A DNA stretch of 48,652 nucleotides, from contig ONYS01000002.1 in assembly GCA_900322095.1 (NCBI GenBank), forward strand, positions 1 to 48,652, read 5' to 3'. Position 1 is the first letter of the stretch. Each line of letters opens with the position of its first letter. The stretch comes from an uncultured Prevotella sp. GTDB taxonomy: Bacteria; Bacteroidota; Bacteroidia; Bacteroidales; Bacteroidaceae. The notes under the pieces were generated by a model. That model was not told the DNA's origin. It made no database searches and saw only the letters and a list, made by a program, of their open reading frames with translations. The translations under genes were made by a program, and so were the position numbers. Shown here piece after piece: positions 39,780 through 48,652 of the stretch.

Positions 39780-40757
39780 CTACTTCGTACGCTCTATCAC
39801 GAAGTCCAAATAGGCCCGCAGCGAGCGACGCACGTCGGCGTCCTTCACCTCCGATTCCAAGAAGTCAACCGACCGGGCATGTATCTCCCACATCTTCTTG
39901 TCGGCGTATTCAATGCCACCGTTCTGTTTGGTGAATTCCACGAGCCGCTCAATCTCCTCACGCGTCACGTCGCCCGACTTCACCTTCATGGCCAACGCCA
40001 GCATATCCACGTCGCGGGTGGTGTTGAGCGCGTAGATGACGGGCAGCGTGAGCTTGCCCTCGGTCATGTCGTTGCCAGTGGGCTTGCCGATGTCGCTGTT
40101 GTCGTAGTAGTCGAAGATGTCGTCACGAATCTGGAAAATCATTCCCAGGTTGCGGCCGAAGAGCTTTGCCTGCTGGATGTCCTCTTCAGCAGCACCGGCC
40201 GACAGCGCGCCTATCGACGCACAGGCCTCGAAGAGAGCGGCCGTCTTCTGCTCTATCACCTTATAATAAGCCTCCTCGGTGATGGTCTCATTCTGGATGT
40301 TGGAGAGCTGCAGAATCTCGCCGTTGCTCAGCGTGCGGCCCAGTTCGGAGAGATAGCGCACGACAATCTCGCTGTGCGTGCGGCTCACGTAGAGCAGAGC
40401 AGTGGAAAGAATGTAGTCGCCCACCAGCACAGCCACCTTGTTGTCGTATTCGGCATTGACCGAGAGTTGTCCGCGGCGCTGCTTGCTTTCGTCAACGACG
40501 TCGTCGTGCACGAGCGATGCCGTGTGGAGGAGCTCCAATCCCACGGCAGCGTTGAGCGTAGTGTCAGTGACGCGTCCGAAGTTTTTCGCCATAAGCAGAA
40601 TCAGTATCGGCCGCATTCGTTTACCGGCACGCTTGCGAATGTGGTCCAACACCTGCTGCAAAAGCCCGTCAGTGTGGGACAACGATTCGTTGAAGAGATT
40701 AATAAAATCGGCCAGTTCGGATCCTATTGGTTGTTTGATGATCGAAATATAATCCAT
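39780..40757 (-). CDS. Polyprenyl synthetase (trans-isoprenyl diphosphate synthase)
   Basis: The protein has 325 residues. It joins isopentenyl diphosphate to an allylic diphosphate to build a polyprenyl chain, probably the menaquinone side chain. The two aspartate-rich motifs are HDDVVDESKQRRG (Asp85, Asp86, Asp89) and IRDDIFDYYDN (Asp212, Asp213, Asp216); GKRMRP near residue 45 binds the substrate. A TAATTTTGT box is read leftwards at 40776-40784. Chain length cannot be told by eye. It is divergent from polA. Confidence 0.93.
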   Translation of the reverse strand: MDYISIIKQPIGSELADFINLFNESLSHTDGLLQQVLDHIRKRAGKRMRPILILLMAKNFGRVTDTTLNAAVGLELLHTASLVHDDVVDESKQRRGQLSVNAEYDNKVAVLVGDYILSTALLYVSRTHSEIVVRYLSELGRTLSNGEILQLSNIQNETITEEAYYKVIEQKTAALFEACASIGALSAGAAEEDIQQAKLFGRNLGMIFQIRDDIFDYYDNSDIGKPTGNDMTEGKLTLPVIYALNTTRDVDMLALAMKVKSGDVTREEIERLVEFTKQNGGIEYADKKMWEIHARSVDFLESEVKDADVRRSLRAYLDFVIERTK

Positions 40758-40775
40758 GACGAAAGTAAATTTGTT

Positions 40776-40784
40776 ACAAAATTA
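40776..40784 (-). promoter_or_regulatory. -7 box for the polyprenyl synthetase
   Basis: On the minus strand TAATTTTGT lies 18 bases before the ATG at 40757. A weaker rightward box for polA, TAATTTTAC, is at 40819-40827, 20 bases before the polA start. Confidence 0.55.
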
Positions 40785-40847
40785 CTGAATAAATCGGATA
40801 TATGTGGCTTTTTTTTAGTAATTTTACACCATTATAAGAAATAAAAT

Positions 40848-43616
40848 ATGGAAAAGCTCTTTCTGATAGACGCTTATGCGTTGATATTCCGGTCCTATTA
40901 TGCATTTCTCAAGCATCCCAGCATCAATTCCAAAGGGATGAACACATCTGCCATCATGGGATTCTGCAACACCTTGCAGGAGATCATGCAGAAGGAAAAG
41001 CCCACTTATCTCGGTGTGGCCTTCGACCATGGCAAGACGTTCCGCCACGAGGCCTTCCCACCCTACAAGGCCCAGCGCGACGCAACACCGGAGGACATCA
41101 AGAAGAGCGTGCCCTGGATAAAGGACATTCTCAAGGCACTCCGCATCCCCATCTATCAGGCCGACGGCTTCGAGGCCGACGACGTCATCGGAACGCTCGC
41201 CACGAAAGCCGGCAAAGCGGGCGTGAAGACCTTCATGCTGACGCCCGACAAGGACTACGGTCAGCTGATCAGCGACAACATCATGATGTACAAACCCCGC
41301 CACGGCGGTGGCTATGACGTCATCGACAAGGCGGCCCTGACCAGCCACTACGGCATCAGCACCCCCGAGCAGGTGATCGACCTCCTGGCCCTGATGGGTG
41401 ACTCGGCCGACAACTTCCCCGGATGTCCCGGCGTAGGCGAGAAGACCGCCGTTAAAATCATCAACGAATTCGGCAGCGTCGACGGTTTGCTGCAAAACAC
41501 CGACAAACTGAAAGGCAAGATGAAGGAGAAGGTGGAAGGCGCGGTCGACGATATCAAGATGTCGAAATTCCTCGCCACCATCCGAACCGACGTTCCCATT
41601 GAGCTGAAACTCGACGAGATGAAAGTGCAAAGTCCGAACGAGGAAGAACTGACAAAAATCTTCGGCGAACTGGAGTTCAAACGCCTTTTGTCGAAGTTTG
41701 TTAACAAGCCGGTCGAAAAGCAAAATAAAGTTAATAACGAACCGGATATTTTTTCTTTATTTTCGGACAATCATAAAGAAGAAGAAAAAAATCAAAGTTT
41801 TCAGAGCCTTAAAGAAATCAATCACGATTACAAACTGATTGAAACAGAAGAAGATGCGCAAAAACTCTGTGATTTTTTAATGACAAAGCAAATTGTCAGT
41901 CTGGACACGGAGACCACTTCAACCAATGCGATCGATGCAGAATTGGTGGGATTGAGCTTTTCGGCTGAGGAAAACAAGGCCTTCTACGTGGCTGTTCCGC
42001 GCGAACGTGAAAAAGCATTGCGTATTGTTAATATTTTCAAAACGTTCTATGAAGAGCCTTCCATCCTCAAAGTGGGACAGAATATCAAGTACGACTTCGA
42101 GGTGCTCTGCAACTATGGCGTGCGCATCGGCGGAAAGATGTGGGACACCATGTTGGCCCACTACATCATTCAGCCCGAACTGAAACACAACATGGACGAC
42201 ATGGCCGAGCAGCTGCTCCACTACAAGACCATCCACATCGAGGAGCTCATCGGTCCGAAAGGAAAGGGCCAGAAGAATATGGCCGACCTCGACCCGAAGG
42301 AAATCTATGAGTATGCGGCCGAGGATGCCGATGTGACCTTGAAACTGAAAAACGTTCTTGAGCCCAAACTCAAGGAAGTCGGCGGCGAACGGCTGTTTGA
42401 GGAAATCGAGATGCCCCTCGTGCCGGTATTGGCCGACATGGAGATGAACGGCGTCTGTCTCGACACCGAAGCGCTGAAAGAGACTTCCCGTATCTTCACC
42501 GAACGGATGAACGAATACGAGCAGCGCGTATATAAGGAGGCGGGAGAGCGATTCAACATTTCCTCGCCGAAGCAGGTGGGCGAGATTCTCTTCTCGCCCG
42601 AGAAGATGCACATCCTCGAAAAGCCCAAGAAGACGCGCACCGGACAATACGTCACCTCGGAGGAAGTGCTGCAGAGCGTGGCCGCCAAGGCGCCCGTCGT
42701 GCAGGACATCCTCAACTATCGCGGGATGAAGAAGCTGCTCAGCACGTATGTCGACGCCCTGCCCAAGCTGATCAACAAGCGCACGGGCCATATCCACACA
42801 TCGTTCAATCAGGCCCTGACCGCCACCGGCCGACTATCGTCGAGCGATCCCAACCTGCAGAACATCCCCGTGCGCACCGACGACGGCAAGGAGATTCGCA
42901 AGTGCTTCGTGCCGGAGCCGGGATGCCTTTTCTTCTCGGCCGACTACAGTCAGATAGAGCTCCGCATCATGGCCCACCTTTCGGGCGACGAACATCTGAT
43001 TGAAGCCTTCTGCGCCGGTCAGGACATTCACCGCGCCACCGCTGCAAAGATATGGAAGATAGACCTGGATGCCGTCACCGACGCCCAGCGCAAGAAGGCC
43101 AAGCAGGCCAACTTCGGCATCATCTACGGTATCACGGCCTTCGGTCTGGCCCAGCGCATGGGCATCAGCAACGGTGAAGCCCGCCAGTTGATCGACGACT
43201 ACTTCAGCACCTTCCCCAAGGTTCACCAGTATATGCTCAACGCCATAGCCTCAGCACGCCAGAAAGGCTATGCCGAGACGATGTTCGGTCGCCGCCGTTA
43301 TCTGCCCGACATCAACTCAAAGAACGGTACTGTACGCGGTTTTGCCGAGCGCAACGCCATCAACGCGCCCATCCAGGGCACCGAGGCCGACATCATAAAG
43401 ATTGCGATGATCCGCATCCACAAGCGTTTTGAGGAGGAGGGCATCCGCTCGAAGATGATCCTGCAGGTGCACGACGAACTCAACTTCTCGGTCTATCCCG
43501 AGGAGAAGGAGCGCGTGGAGCAAATCGTCGTCAGTGAGATGCAGGGTGCCTGCAAGCTCAGTGTTCCTCTCCTGGCCGATGCCGGGTGGGGCAAGAACTG
43601 GCTCGAAGCACACTGA
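40848..43616 (+). CDS. polA: DNA polymerase I
   Basis: The protein has 922 residues. Domains in order: 5' nuclease (about 1-290, with DGFEADDVIGTLA and GDSADNFPGCPGVGEKTA), 3'-5' exonuclease with the acidic pair intact in SLDTETTSTNAID (near 352-354) and YAAEDADVTLKL, and the family A polymerase with motif A (FFSADYSQIELRIMAHLSG), motif B (RKKAKQANFGIIYGITAFG) and motif C (QVHDELNFSV). Proofreading should thus be active. A lysine- and asparagine-rich linker around 285-330 has low GC compared with the rest. It acts in Okazaki fragment processing and repair. Confidence 0.97.
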   Translation: MEKLFLIDAYALIFRSYYAFLKHPSINSKGMNTSAIMGFCNTLQEIMQKEKPTYLGVAFDHGKTFRHEAFPPYKAQRDATPEDIKKSVPWIKDILKALRIPIYQADGFEADDVIGTLATKAGKAGVKTFMLTPDKDYGQLISDNIMMYKPRHGGGYDVIDKAALTSHYGISTPEQVIDLLALMGDSADNFPGCPGVGEKTAVKIINEFGSVDGLLQNTDKLKGKMKEKVEGAVDDIKMSKFLATIRTDVPIELKLDEMKVQSPNEEELTKIFGELEFKRLLSKFVNKPVEKQNKVNNEPDIFSLFSDNHKEEEKNQSFQSLKEINHDYKLIETEEDAQKLCDFLMTKQIVSLDTETTSTNAIDAELVGLSFSAEENKAFYVAVPREREKALRIVNIFKTFYEEPSILKVGQNIKYDFEVLCNYGVRIGGKMWDTMLAHYIIQPELKHNMDDMAEQLLHYKTIHIEELIGPKGKGQKNMADLDPKEIYEYAAEDADVTLKLKNVLEPKLKEVGGERLFEEIEMPLVPVLADMEMNGVCLDTEALKETSRIFTERMNEYEQRVYKEAGERFNISSPKQVGEILFSPEKMHILEKPKKTRTGQYVTSEEVLQSVAAKAPVVQDILNYRGMKKLLSTYVDALPKLINKRTGHIHTSFNQALTATGRLSSSDPNLQNIPVRTDDGKEIRKCFVPEPGCLFFSADYSQIELRIMAHLSGDEHLIEAFCAGQDIHRATAAKIWKIDLDAVTDAQRKKAKQANFGIIYGITAFGLAQRMGISNGEARQLIDDYFSTFPKVHQYMLNAIASARQKGYAETMFGRRRYLPDINSKNGTVRGFAERNAINAPIQGTEADIIKIAMIRIHKRFEEEGIRSKMILQVHDELNFSVYPEEKERVEQIVVSEMQGACKLSVPLLADAGWGKNWLEAH

Positions 43617-43805
43617 TAATTCACAATTCATAATTCATAATTCATAATTTTTGCTGGCGCGGGTTTTATAATGCATAATGCACAATGCATAATGCATAAT
43701 TGGCTGGCGCGGCCTTTATAATGCATAATGCACAATGCATAATGCATAATTGGCTGGCGCAGCTTTTATAATGCATAATGCATAATGCATAATTGGCTGG
43801 CGCTA
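43616..43805. repeat. ATAATTCATAATTCA and 50-bp GGCTGGCGC repeats
   Basis: A run of CATAATTCATAATT is followed by units of GGCTGGCGC + TTTATAATGCATAATGCA... at about 43653, 43702, 43752 and 43796, with periods of 50, 50 and 44. ATGCAT palindromes abound in the units. A short version of the first part, followed by GGCTAGCGCC, stands after mutS at 47275-47316. Confidence 0.8.
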
Positions 43806-43841
43806 CAGTGTTCTGATTCTAGGAAATCATTAAAAGATGTT

Positions 43842-44039
43842 TGTAGGAGCGTCGGCATTCCTGCCGACGATTAACGAGCCTTGGTTTACGTCACACATCA
43901 GAGATATAGGATGAAGTAGGAGCGTCGGCATTCCTGCCGACGATTAACGAGCCTTGATTTATATAGTGGTGTAATCTTAGCTTACTACCGTAGTAAACCG
44001 TAAGCCAGCGTCGTCAGCAGGAATGCCGACGCTCCTACC
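43842..44039. repeat. Three REP-like palindromes after polA
   Basis: Forward copies lie at 43842-43870 and 43916-43943, each followed by the same ATTAACGAGCCTTG. A reverse copy lies at 44010-44039. Here the arms read CGTCGGCA and TGCCGACG around TTCC, again self-complementary. Confidence 0.8.
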
Positions 44040-44076
44040 ATTCAACATCTTGGATTGAAAAGCCCCTCCCTTCGGA

Positions 44077-44094
44077 GGGAGGGGTTGGGGTGGG
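44077..44094 (+). other. Potential G-quadruplex motif 2
   Basis: GGGAGGGGTTGGGGTGGG has four G-runs with loops of 1, 2 and 1 bases. The preceding CCCCTCCCTTCGGAGGG (44063-44079) can form a competing hairpin. It is the same motif as at 20154-20172. Confidence 0.55.
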
Positions 44095-44119
44095 TCTTCA
44101 GCGGCCCGTCTTCCCCACT

Positions 44120-44413
44120 CTATCGGCCCAAAACGCTGTGGTAACCGCCAACGCAGAGGAAGCCGACGAGCAGGCAGGCGGCGAGACAAAGACCATCGCG
44201 AAGGCAATGCTGATAGTGCGACTGTCGGATATCGTTGACCAGCGTGCCTACGAGTACTACAAGACTGAACAGCCAAAGCGTGGCGGCGAAATAGAAGCTC
44301 CACAGCACGTGGCACCACAGGGCAATGGCGGCTCCCACGAAAGCCAGAAAAGAACAGAACGACCCATTGTCATTGTTCCAGAAGTCATCTTTTTCTATCA
44401 GTTCCATAAGCAT
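44120..44413 (-). CDS. Small membrane protein of unknown function
   Basis: The protein has 97 residues. Three hydrophobic segments are seen (FLAFVGAAIALWCHVLWSFY, ATLWLFSLVVLVGTLV, LCLAACLLVGFLCVGG), with a short charged N-terminus LIEKDDFWNNDNG. A second ATG at 44407 is possible. A TACTTTTGC box read leftwards at 44460-44468 supports it as a real gene. No family is recognised. It is divergent from mutS. Confidence 0.6.
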   Translation of the reverse strand: MLMELIEKDDFWNNDNGSFCSFLAFVGAAIALWCHVLWSFYFAATLWLFSLVVLVGTLVNDIRQSHYQHCLRDGLCLAACLLVGFLCVGGYHSVLGR

Positions 44414-44459
44414 CTGTCTTTGTGTATCCGTGCCAGCAAGCCCCGGATACGGTTACATT

Positions 44460-44468
44460 GCAAAAGTA
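44460..44468 (-). promoter_or_regulatory. -7 box for the small membrane protein
   Basis: On the minus strand TACTTTTGC fits TAnnTTTGC, 46 bases before the ATG at 44413. Confidence 0.55.
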
Positions 44469-44568
44469 GGCCTTATGTGTAAACAACCGATGATGATCGT
44501 GTGAAGATTCGAATACAATCTTCAATTCCCCAAAACCATTATGATTTTGCGTTTCGCCCAAAAATCGT

Positions 44569-44577
44569 TATCTTTGC
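44569..44577 (+). promoter_or_regulatory. -7 box for mutS
   Basis: TATCTTTGC is a full match, 25 bases before the ATG at 44603; it lies inside the open frame that extends upstream, which argues for the later start. Confidence 0.7.
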
Positions 44578-44602
44578 AAGTCAAATAAAGAACAAGAAAA
44601 TA

Positions 44603-47272
44603 ATGGCGAAATCAGATCCTTCCCAAACACCAATGATGCGGCAGTTCTTCTCGATGAAGACCAAGCATCCCGATGCGCTGCTGCTCTTCAGGTGCGGCGA
44701 CTTCTATGAGACCTACGGCGACGATGCCGTGGAGGCCTCGCGCATCCTCGGCATCACCCTGACCAAGCGCAACAACGGCGGCAGTTCGGGCGATGTGGCT
44801 ATGGCAGGATTCCCCCACCACGCCCTCGACACCTATCTGCCCAAGCTCGTCAGAGCCGGCAAGCGCGTGGCCATCTGCGACCAGCTGGAGGACCCGAAGA
44901 AGAAGCGCGCCGCCATCAAGGGAAAGAAAGGTCTGTCGGAGATGGACAAGATGGTGAAGCGCGGCATCACCGAACTCGTCACGCCGGGTGTAGCCATGGG
45001 CGACAACGTGCTCAACTATAAGGAAAACAACTTCCTGGCCGCCGTCCACTTCGGAAAGAACGCCTGTGGTGTGAGCTTTCTCGATATCTCCACGGGCGAG
45101 TTCCTCACCGATGAGGGATCTGTTGATTATGTGGAGAAACTCCTCGGCAATTTCTCTCCGAAAGAGGTGTTGTTCGACCGCAATCGCAAGAAGGATTTTG
45201 AGGAGCATTTCGGCACGAAGTTCTGTGTGTTCGAACTCGACGACTGGGTGTTCACCGAGCAGACCGCACGCCAGAAGCTGCTCCACCATTTCGGCACGAA
45301 AAATCTCAAGGGATTCGGCGTGGAGCATCTGAAGAACGGCATCATTGCCGCGGGCGCCATCATGCAATATCTTGAGATCACCCAGCACACACACATCAAC
45401 CATATCACCTCGCTCGCACGAATCGACGAGGACCGCTACGTGCGCCTCGACAAATTCACCATCCGCTCGCTGGAACTGCTGCAGCCTATGCAGGAGGACG
45501 GCAAGAGTCTGCTCGACGTTATCGACCAGACCGTGACACCGATGGGCGGCCGTATGCTACGCCGCTGGATGGTGTTTCCGCTGAAAGAGCCGCGCCGCAT
45601 CAATCAGCGGCTCGACGTGGTGGAATATTTCTTCAAGAAGCCCGACTTCCGCGACCTCATCGACGAGCAGCTCCACCGCATGGGCGACCTGGAGCGCATC
45701 ATCTCCAAGGTGGCCGTGGGTCGCGTGTCGCCGCGCGAGATAGTGCAGCTCCGCAATGCCCTCGACGCCATCCGGCCTGTGAAGAACGCCTGTCTCTACG
45801 CCGACAACGAGTCGCTGAAGCGCATTGGCGAGCAGCTCAATCTCTGTGAGAGTCTGAAAGACCGTATTGAGAAGGAGATTCAGCCCGACCCACCACAGCT
45901 CGTCAGCAAAGGCGACGTCATTGCCGACGGCTACAACGAGCAGCTCGACGACCTGCGATCCATATCGCGCAACGGCAAGGACTATCTGCTGCAGATACAG
46001 CAGCGCGAAAGCGAGCGCACGGGAATCCCTTCGCTGAAGGTGGGCTTCAACAACGTCTTCGGCTACTATCTGGAGGTGCGCAATCCGTTCAAGGACAAGG
46101 TGCCGCAGGATTGGATTCGCAAGCAGACGCTGGTGCAGGCAGAGCGCTACATCACGCCGGAACTGAAAGACTACGAGGAGAAGATTCTCGGTGCCGACGA
46201 GAAGATACTGGAACTGGAGGCACAGCTCTTCCAGGAACTCATCAATGCCATGCAGGAGTACATTCCCCAGATACAAATCAATGCCAACGTACTGGCCCAT
46301 ATCGACTGTCTGTTGAGCTTTGCCAAGGTGAGCGAGCAGAACTGCTACGTGCGCCCGGTCATCGCCAGCGACGACGTGCTCGACATCAAGCAGGGCCGGC
46401 ACGCGGTGATTGAGACCCAGTTGCCCCTTGGTGAGCGCTACATTCCCAACGACGTCTATCTCGACACGGAGACGCAGCAGATCATGATGATCACCGGTCC
46501 CAACATGGCCGGTAAGTCAGCCCTGCTCAGACAGACGGCACTCATCGTGCTGCTGGCCCAGATAGGCTGTTTCGTACCGGCAGAGAGCGCCAAAGTGGGC
46601 ATCGTCGACAAGATTTTCACTCGTGTGGGAGCGTCGGACAACATCTCGCTAGGCGAATCCACGTTTATGGTGGAGATGACGGAGGCCGCCGACATTCTGA
46701 ACAACGTCACGCCCCATTCGCTCGTACTCTTCGACGAACTCGGACGCGGCACCAGCACCTACGACGGCATCAGCATCGCCTGGGCCATCGTGGAGTATCT
46801 GCACGAGAATCCCAAGGCTCAGGCCCGCACGCTCTTCGCCACCCACTATCACGAGCTCAACGAGATGGAGAAGAACTTCCCGCGCATCAAGAACTACAAC
46901 GTGAGCGTGAAGGAAGTAGACGGCAAAGTCATCTTCCTGCGCAAGTTGGAGCGAGGCGGTTCGGAGCACAGCTTCGGTATCCACGTGGCCGAGATTGCCG
47001 GTATGCCCCGCAGCATCGTGAAGCGTGCCAACGTGATTCTGAAGGAACTGGAGAAAGACAACGAGGGCGTAGGACAGGCCGGAAAGCCCACGACGGCAGA
47101 GCGACTGGCCAAACATGAGGAAGGTGTGGAGCTCAGTTTCTTCCAGCTCGACGATCCCGTGCTGCGGCAAATCCGCGATGAGATCATCGGCCTCGACATC
47201 AACAACCTCACTCCCGTTGAAGCCCTCAACAAGCTCAACGACATCAAGCGCATCGTGACGGGGAAAAGCTGA
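44603..47272 (+). CDS. mutS: DNA mismatch repair protein MutS
   Basis: The protein has 889 residues from the ATG at 44603. It binds mismatches and starts repair. The N-terminal mismatch-reading motif is [11 protein letters not shown] (Phe-Tyr-Glu), followed by connector, lever and clamp regions. The ATPase has Walker [15 protein letters not shown], the segment [14 protein letters not shown], Walker [17 protein letters not shown] and ATHYHEL. The C-terminus ([17 protein letters not shown]) carries the usual dimerisation tail. All parts are intact, so mismatch repair recognition should work. Confidence 0.97.
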   Translation: MAKSDPSQTPMMRQFFSMKTKHPDALLLFRCGDFYETYGDDAVEASRILGITLTKRNNGGSSGDVAMAGFPHHALDTYLPKLVRAGKRVAICDQLEDPKKKRAAIKGKKGLSEMDKMVKRGITELVTPGVAMGDNVLNYKENNFLAAVHFGKNACGVSFLDISTGEFLTDEGSVDYVEKLLGNFSPKEVLFDRNRKKDFEEHFGTKFCVFELDDWVFTEQTARQKLLHHFGTKNLKGFGVEHLKNGIIAAGAIMQYLEITQHTHINHITSLARIDEDRYVRLDKFTIRSLELLQPMQEDGKSLLDVIDQTVTPMGGRMLRRWMVFPLKEPRRINQRLDVVEYFFKKPDFRDLIDEQLHRMGDLERIISKVAVGRVSPREIVQLRNALDAIRPVKNACLYADNESLKRIGEQLNLCESLKDRIEKEIQPDPPQLVSKGDVIADGYNEQLDDLRSISRNGKDYLLQIQQRESERTGIPSLKVGFNNVFGYYLEVRNPFKDKVPQDWIRKQTLVQAERYITPELKDYEEKILGADEKILELEAQLFQELINAMQEYIPQIQINANVLAHIDCLLSFAKVSEQNCYVRPVIASDDVLDIKQGRHAVIETQLPLGERYIPNDVYLDTETQQIMMITGPNMAGKSALLRQTALIVLLAQIGCFVPAESAKVGIVDKIFTRVGASDNISLGESTFMVEMTEAADILNNVTPHSLVLFDELGRGTSTYDGISIAWAIVEYLHENPKAQARTLFATHYHELNEMEKNFPRIKNYNVSVKEVDGKVIFLRKLERGGSEHSFGIHVAEIAGMPRSIVKRANVILKELEKDNEGVGQAGKPTTAERLAKHEEGVELSFFQLDDPVLRQIRDEIIGLDINNLTPVEALNKLNDIKRIVTGKS

Positions 47273-47274
47273 GA

Positions 47275-47366
47275 TAATTCATAATTCACAATTCATAATT
47301 CATAATTTTGGCTAGCGCCAACTATAGCTACTATAGCAACTATAGCCCCTATAGCAACTATAGCCA
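47275..47366. repeat. ATAATTCA and CTATAG repeats between mutS and tex
   Basis: CATAATTCACAATTCATAAT is followed by GGCTAGCGCC and then ACTATAGC words at 9-base steps with variants (CTATAGCAA, CTATAGCCC). These are the same two families seen separately at 43616-43805 and 38287-38388, here joined. Confidence 0.75.
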
Positions 47367-47384
47367 CCCCTCAACTCTAAAGCA

Positions 47385-48599
47385 ATGAATCCTTTTACAT
47401 CACATATCTCCACGGCGCTGCAATTGCCGGCGCGACAGGTGGAGGCGACGCTCGGCCTGCTGGACGAGGGTTGCACCATTCCGTTTATCGCCCGCTACCG
47501 CAAGGAGCATACGGGCGGCCTTGACGAAGTGCAGATTGCTGCCATCAACGACTTGAACGGCAAGCTCACCGAACTGCGCAAACGCAAGGACACGATTCTG
47601 AAGACCATCAACGACCAGGGCAAACTCACCGATGCCCTACGCCAGCGCATAGAACAGAGCTGGGATGCCACGGAGATAGAGGACATCTATCTGCCCTACA
47701 AGCCCAAGCGCCGCACACGTGCTCAAGTGGCCCGCGAGAAGGGACTGGAACCTTTGGCCACGCTCATCATGCTCCAACGCGAACAAGATCCGACGTCCGC
47801 CGCAAAGCGATTTGTCGGCAAGGACGTGGCCACGACAGACGAGGCACTGCAAGGCGCCAAGGACATCATCGCCGAAAAGGTGAGCGAGGACGAGCAGGCC
47901 CGACAGAAGGTGAGGGCGGTGTATCGCCGCGGAGCAATGATCGAGAGCCACGTGGTGAAGAAGAAGGCGGAAGAGGAAGCCGCACAGAAATATTCCGACT
48001 ACTTCGACTTCAGCGAACAGCTGCGCCGCTGCTCCTCCCACCGTCTTCTGGCCATGCGCCGCGGCGAGGCTGAGGGATTCCTCAAGGTGGGCATCACGGC
48101 CGACGACGACGAATGCCAAGACCGTCTCTACAGGCAGTTTGTTCGTGGTCGCGGTGCCTGTCAGCAACTCATGGAGGAAGCCATCGACGACGGCTACTCG
48201 CGGCTCATCCGCCCCTCGATGGAGAATGAGTTTGCCGGCCTCAGCAAGGAGAAGGCCGACGAAGAGGCCATTCGCGTATTTCGCGAGAACCTTCGCCAAC
48301 TGCTGTTGGCCGCGCCATTGGGCCAGAAGCGCGTGATGGGTGTCGACCCGGGCATCCGCACGGGCTGCAAGGTGGTCGTACTCGACGCTCAGGGCAATCT
48401 GGTCTATCACACGGTGGTGTTTGCCGTGGGCGACAAAGCAAAGAGTCCACTCCAGCACTTCGAGGAGATAGCCCGCCGCTTCGACATCGAGGCCATCGCC
48501 GTGGGCAACGGAACAGCCTCACGCGAGACGAGCGACATCCTGCGGCAAATAAAAGATGAGTCCACTTTAAAAAGTCCGCAACGCAAAAAAATGCAATAA
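47385..48599 (+). pseudogene. tex: Tex-family RNA-binding protein gene, cut by an insertion sequence
   Basis: Residues 1-391 are Tex: EGCTIPFIARYRKEHTGGLD, IEDIYLPYKPKRRTRAQVAR, and the YqgF-like RNase H fold GVDPGIRTGCKVVVLD. After GNGTASRETSDILRQIKD the match ends at base 48557, and the frame runs into the IS end, adding 14 foreign residues (ESTLKSPQRKKMQ) to a TAA at 48597. Family members have about 700 or more residues; the helix-hairpin-helix and S1 RNA-binding domains are missing. The product is probably inactive. If the window is a contig end, the rest of tex should lie on the other side of the IS. Confidence 0.85.
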
Positions 48600-48652
48600 T
48601 ATGATGGTATATGAGATAATTTTTGTATCTTTACACTTGTAATAAAGGCAAC
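48557..48652 (+). mobile_element. Left end of an insertion sequence running off the right edge
   Basis: TGAGTCCACTTTAAAAAGT at 48557-48575 is the inverted partner of 79-97. Inside it a TATCTTTAC box at 48626-48634 is close to TAnnTTTGC and could drive a transposase to the right. The IS interrupts tex. No transposase sequence is in view. Confidence 0.6.

Overview
The window looks like chromosomal DNA of a Bacteroidales bacterium, most likely Prevotellaceae. The support is: promoters of the TAnnTTTGC (-7) type in front of many genes; the frdC-frdA-frdB order with a five-helix cytochrome b; a C-terminal tail of the LxGRRV type on two secreted proteins; a DUF3853-type helix-turn-helix domain; and housekeeping proteins (MnmG, Apt, UvrC, Dtd, DeoC, PolA, MutS, Tex) of Bacteroidetes character. 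Both edges appear to lie inside copies of the same insertion sequence: an 18-base end (GAGTCCACTTTAAAAAGT) occurs inverted at 79-96 and direct at 48558-48575. The stretch may therefore be a contig that broke at repeated elements, and the right-hand copy cuts the tex gene.

Layout. 1-2251: IS end, a frameshifted secreted-protein gene, and repeats including five palindromes at exact 22-bp spacing. 2252-17092: a probable 14.8-kb integrative island bounded by a 66-bp direct repeat (65 matches) that includes the 3' part of a tRNA-Met(CAT) gene. The intact tRNA is at the right end and the displaced 3' part at the left end beside the integrase. Cargo: a truncated YhcG/DUF1016 nuclease gene with in-gene palindromes, a membrane protein, a UmuD/LexA-like S24 peptidase, two small cysteine-rich proteins, a membrane AraC regulator plus a large secreted repeat protein, an RHS protein fused to a DUF3853 domain and followed by lipoproteins, a fragment of a kinase-like gene, and a small protein/GNAT pair resembling a toxin-antitoxin module. 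No relaxase or conjugation gene is visible.

17123-24585: tandem repeats, a THUMP-like methyltransferase and L-rhamnose mutarotase pair, a repeat-rich stretch (154-bp tandem repeats, a hairpin cluster, REP-like palindromes), and a second copy of the regulator plus secreted-protein module, in the same gene order as in the island. 24586-32295: M16 peptidase, a DUF2975/HTH pair and the fumarate reductase/succinate dehydrogenase operon. 32511-39696, rightward: mnmG, apt, uvrC, dtd, a MazG-like gene and deoC, with two parS-like sites on either side of apt. 39780-48652: polyprenyl synthetase, polA, repeats, a small membrane protein, mutS and the interrupted tex.

The most unusual items are (i) the duplicated two-gene module (TPR-transmembrane-AraC regulator followed by a secreted repeat protein), (ii) three arrays of palindromes all spaced at exactly 22 bp, all downstream of genes, two sharing a GTGAC-RRYY-GTCAC core, (iii) the tRNA island with a DUF3853-RHS chimera, and (iv) palindromes written into the coding sequence of the truncated nuclease. 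All functional statements rest on reading the sequence and remembered family features; no database search was possible.
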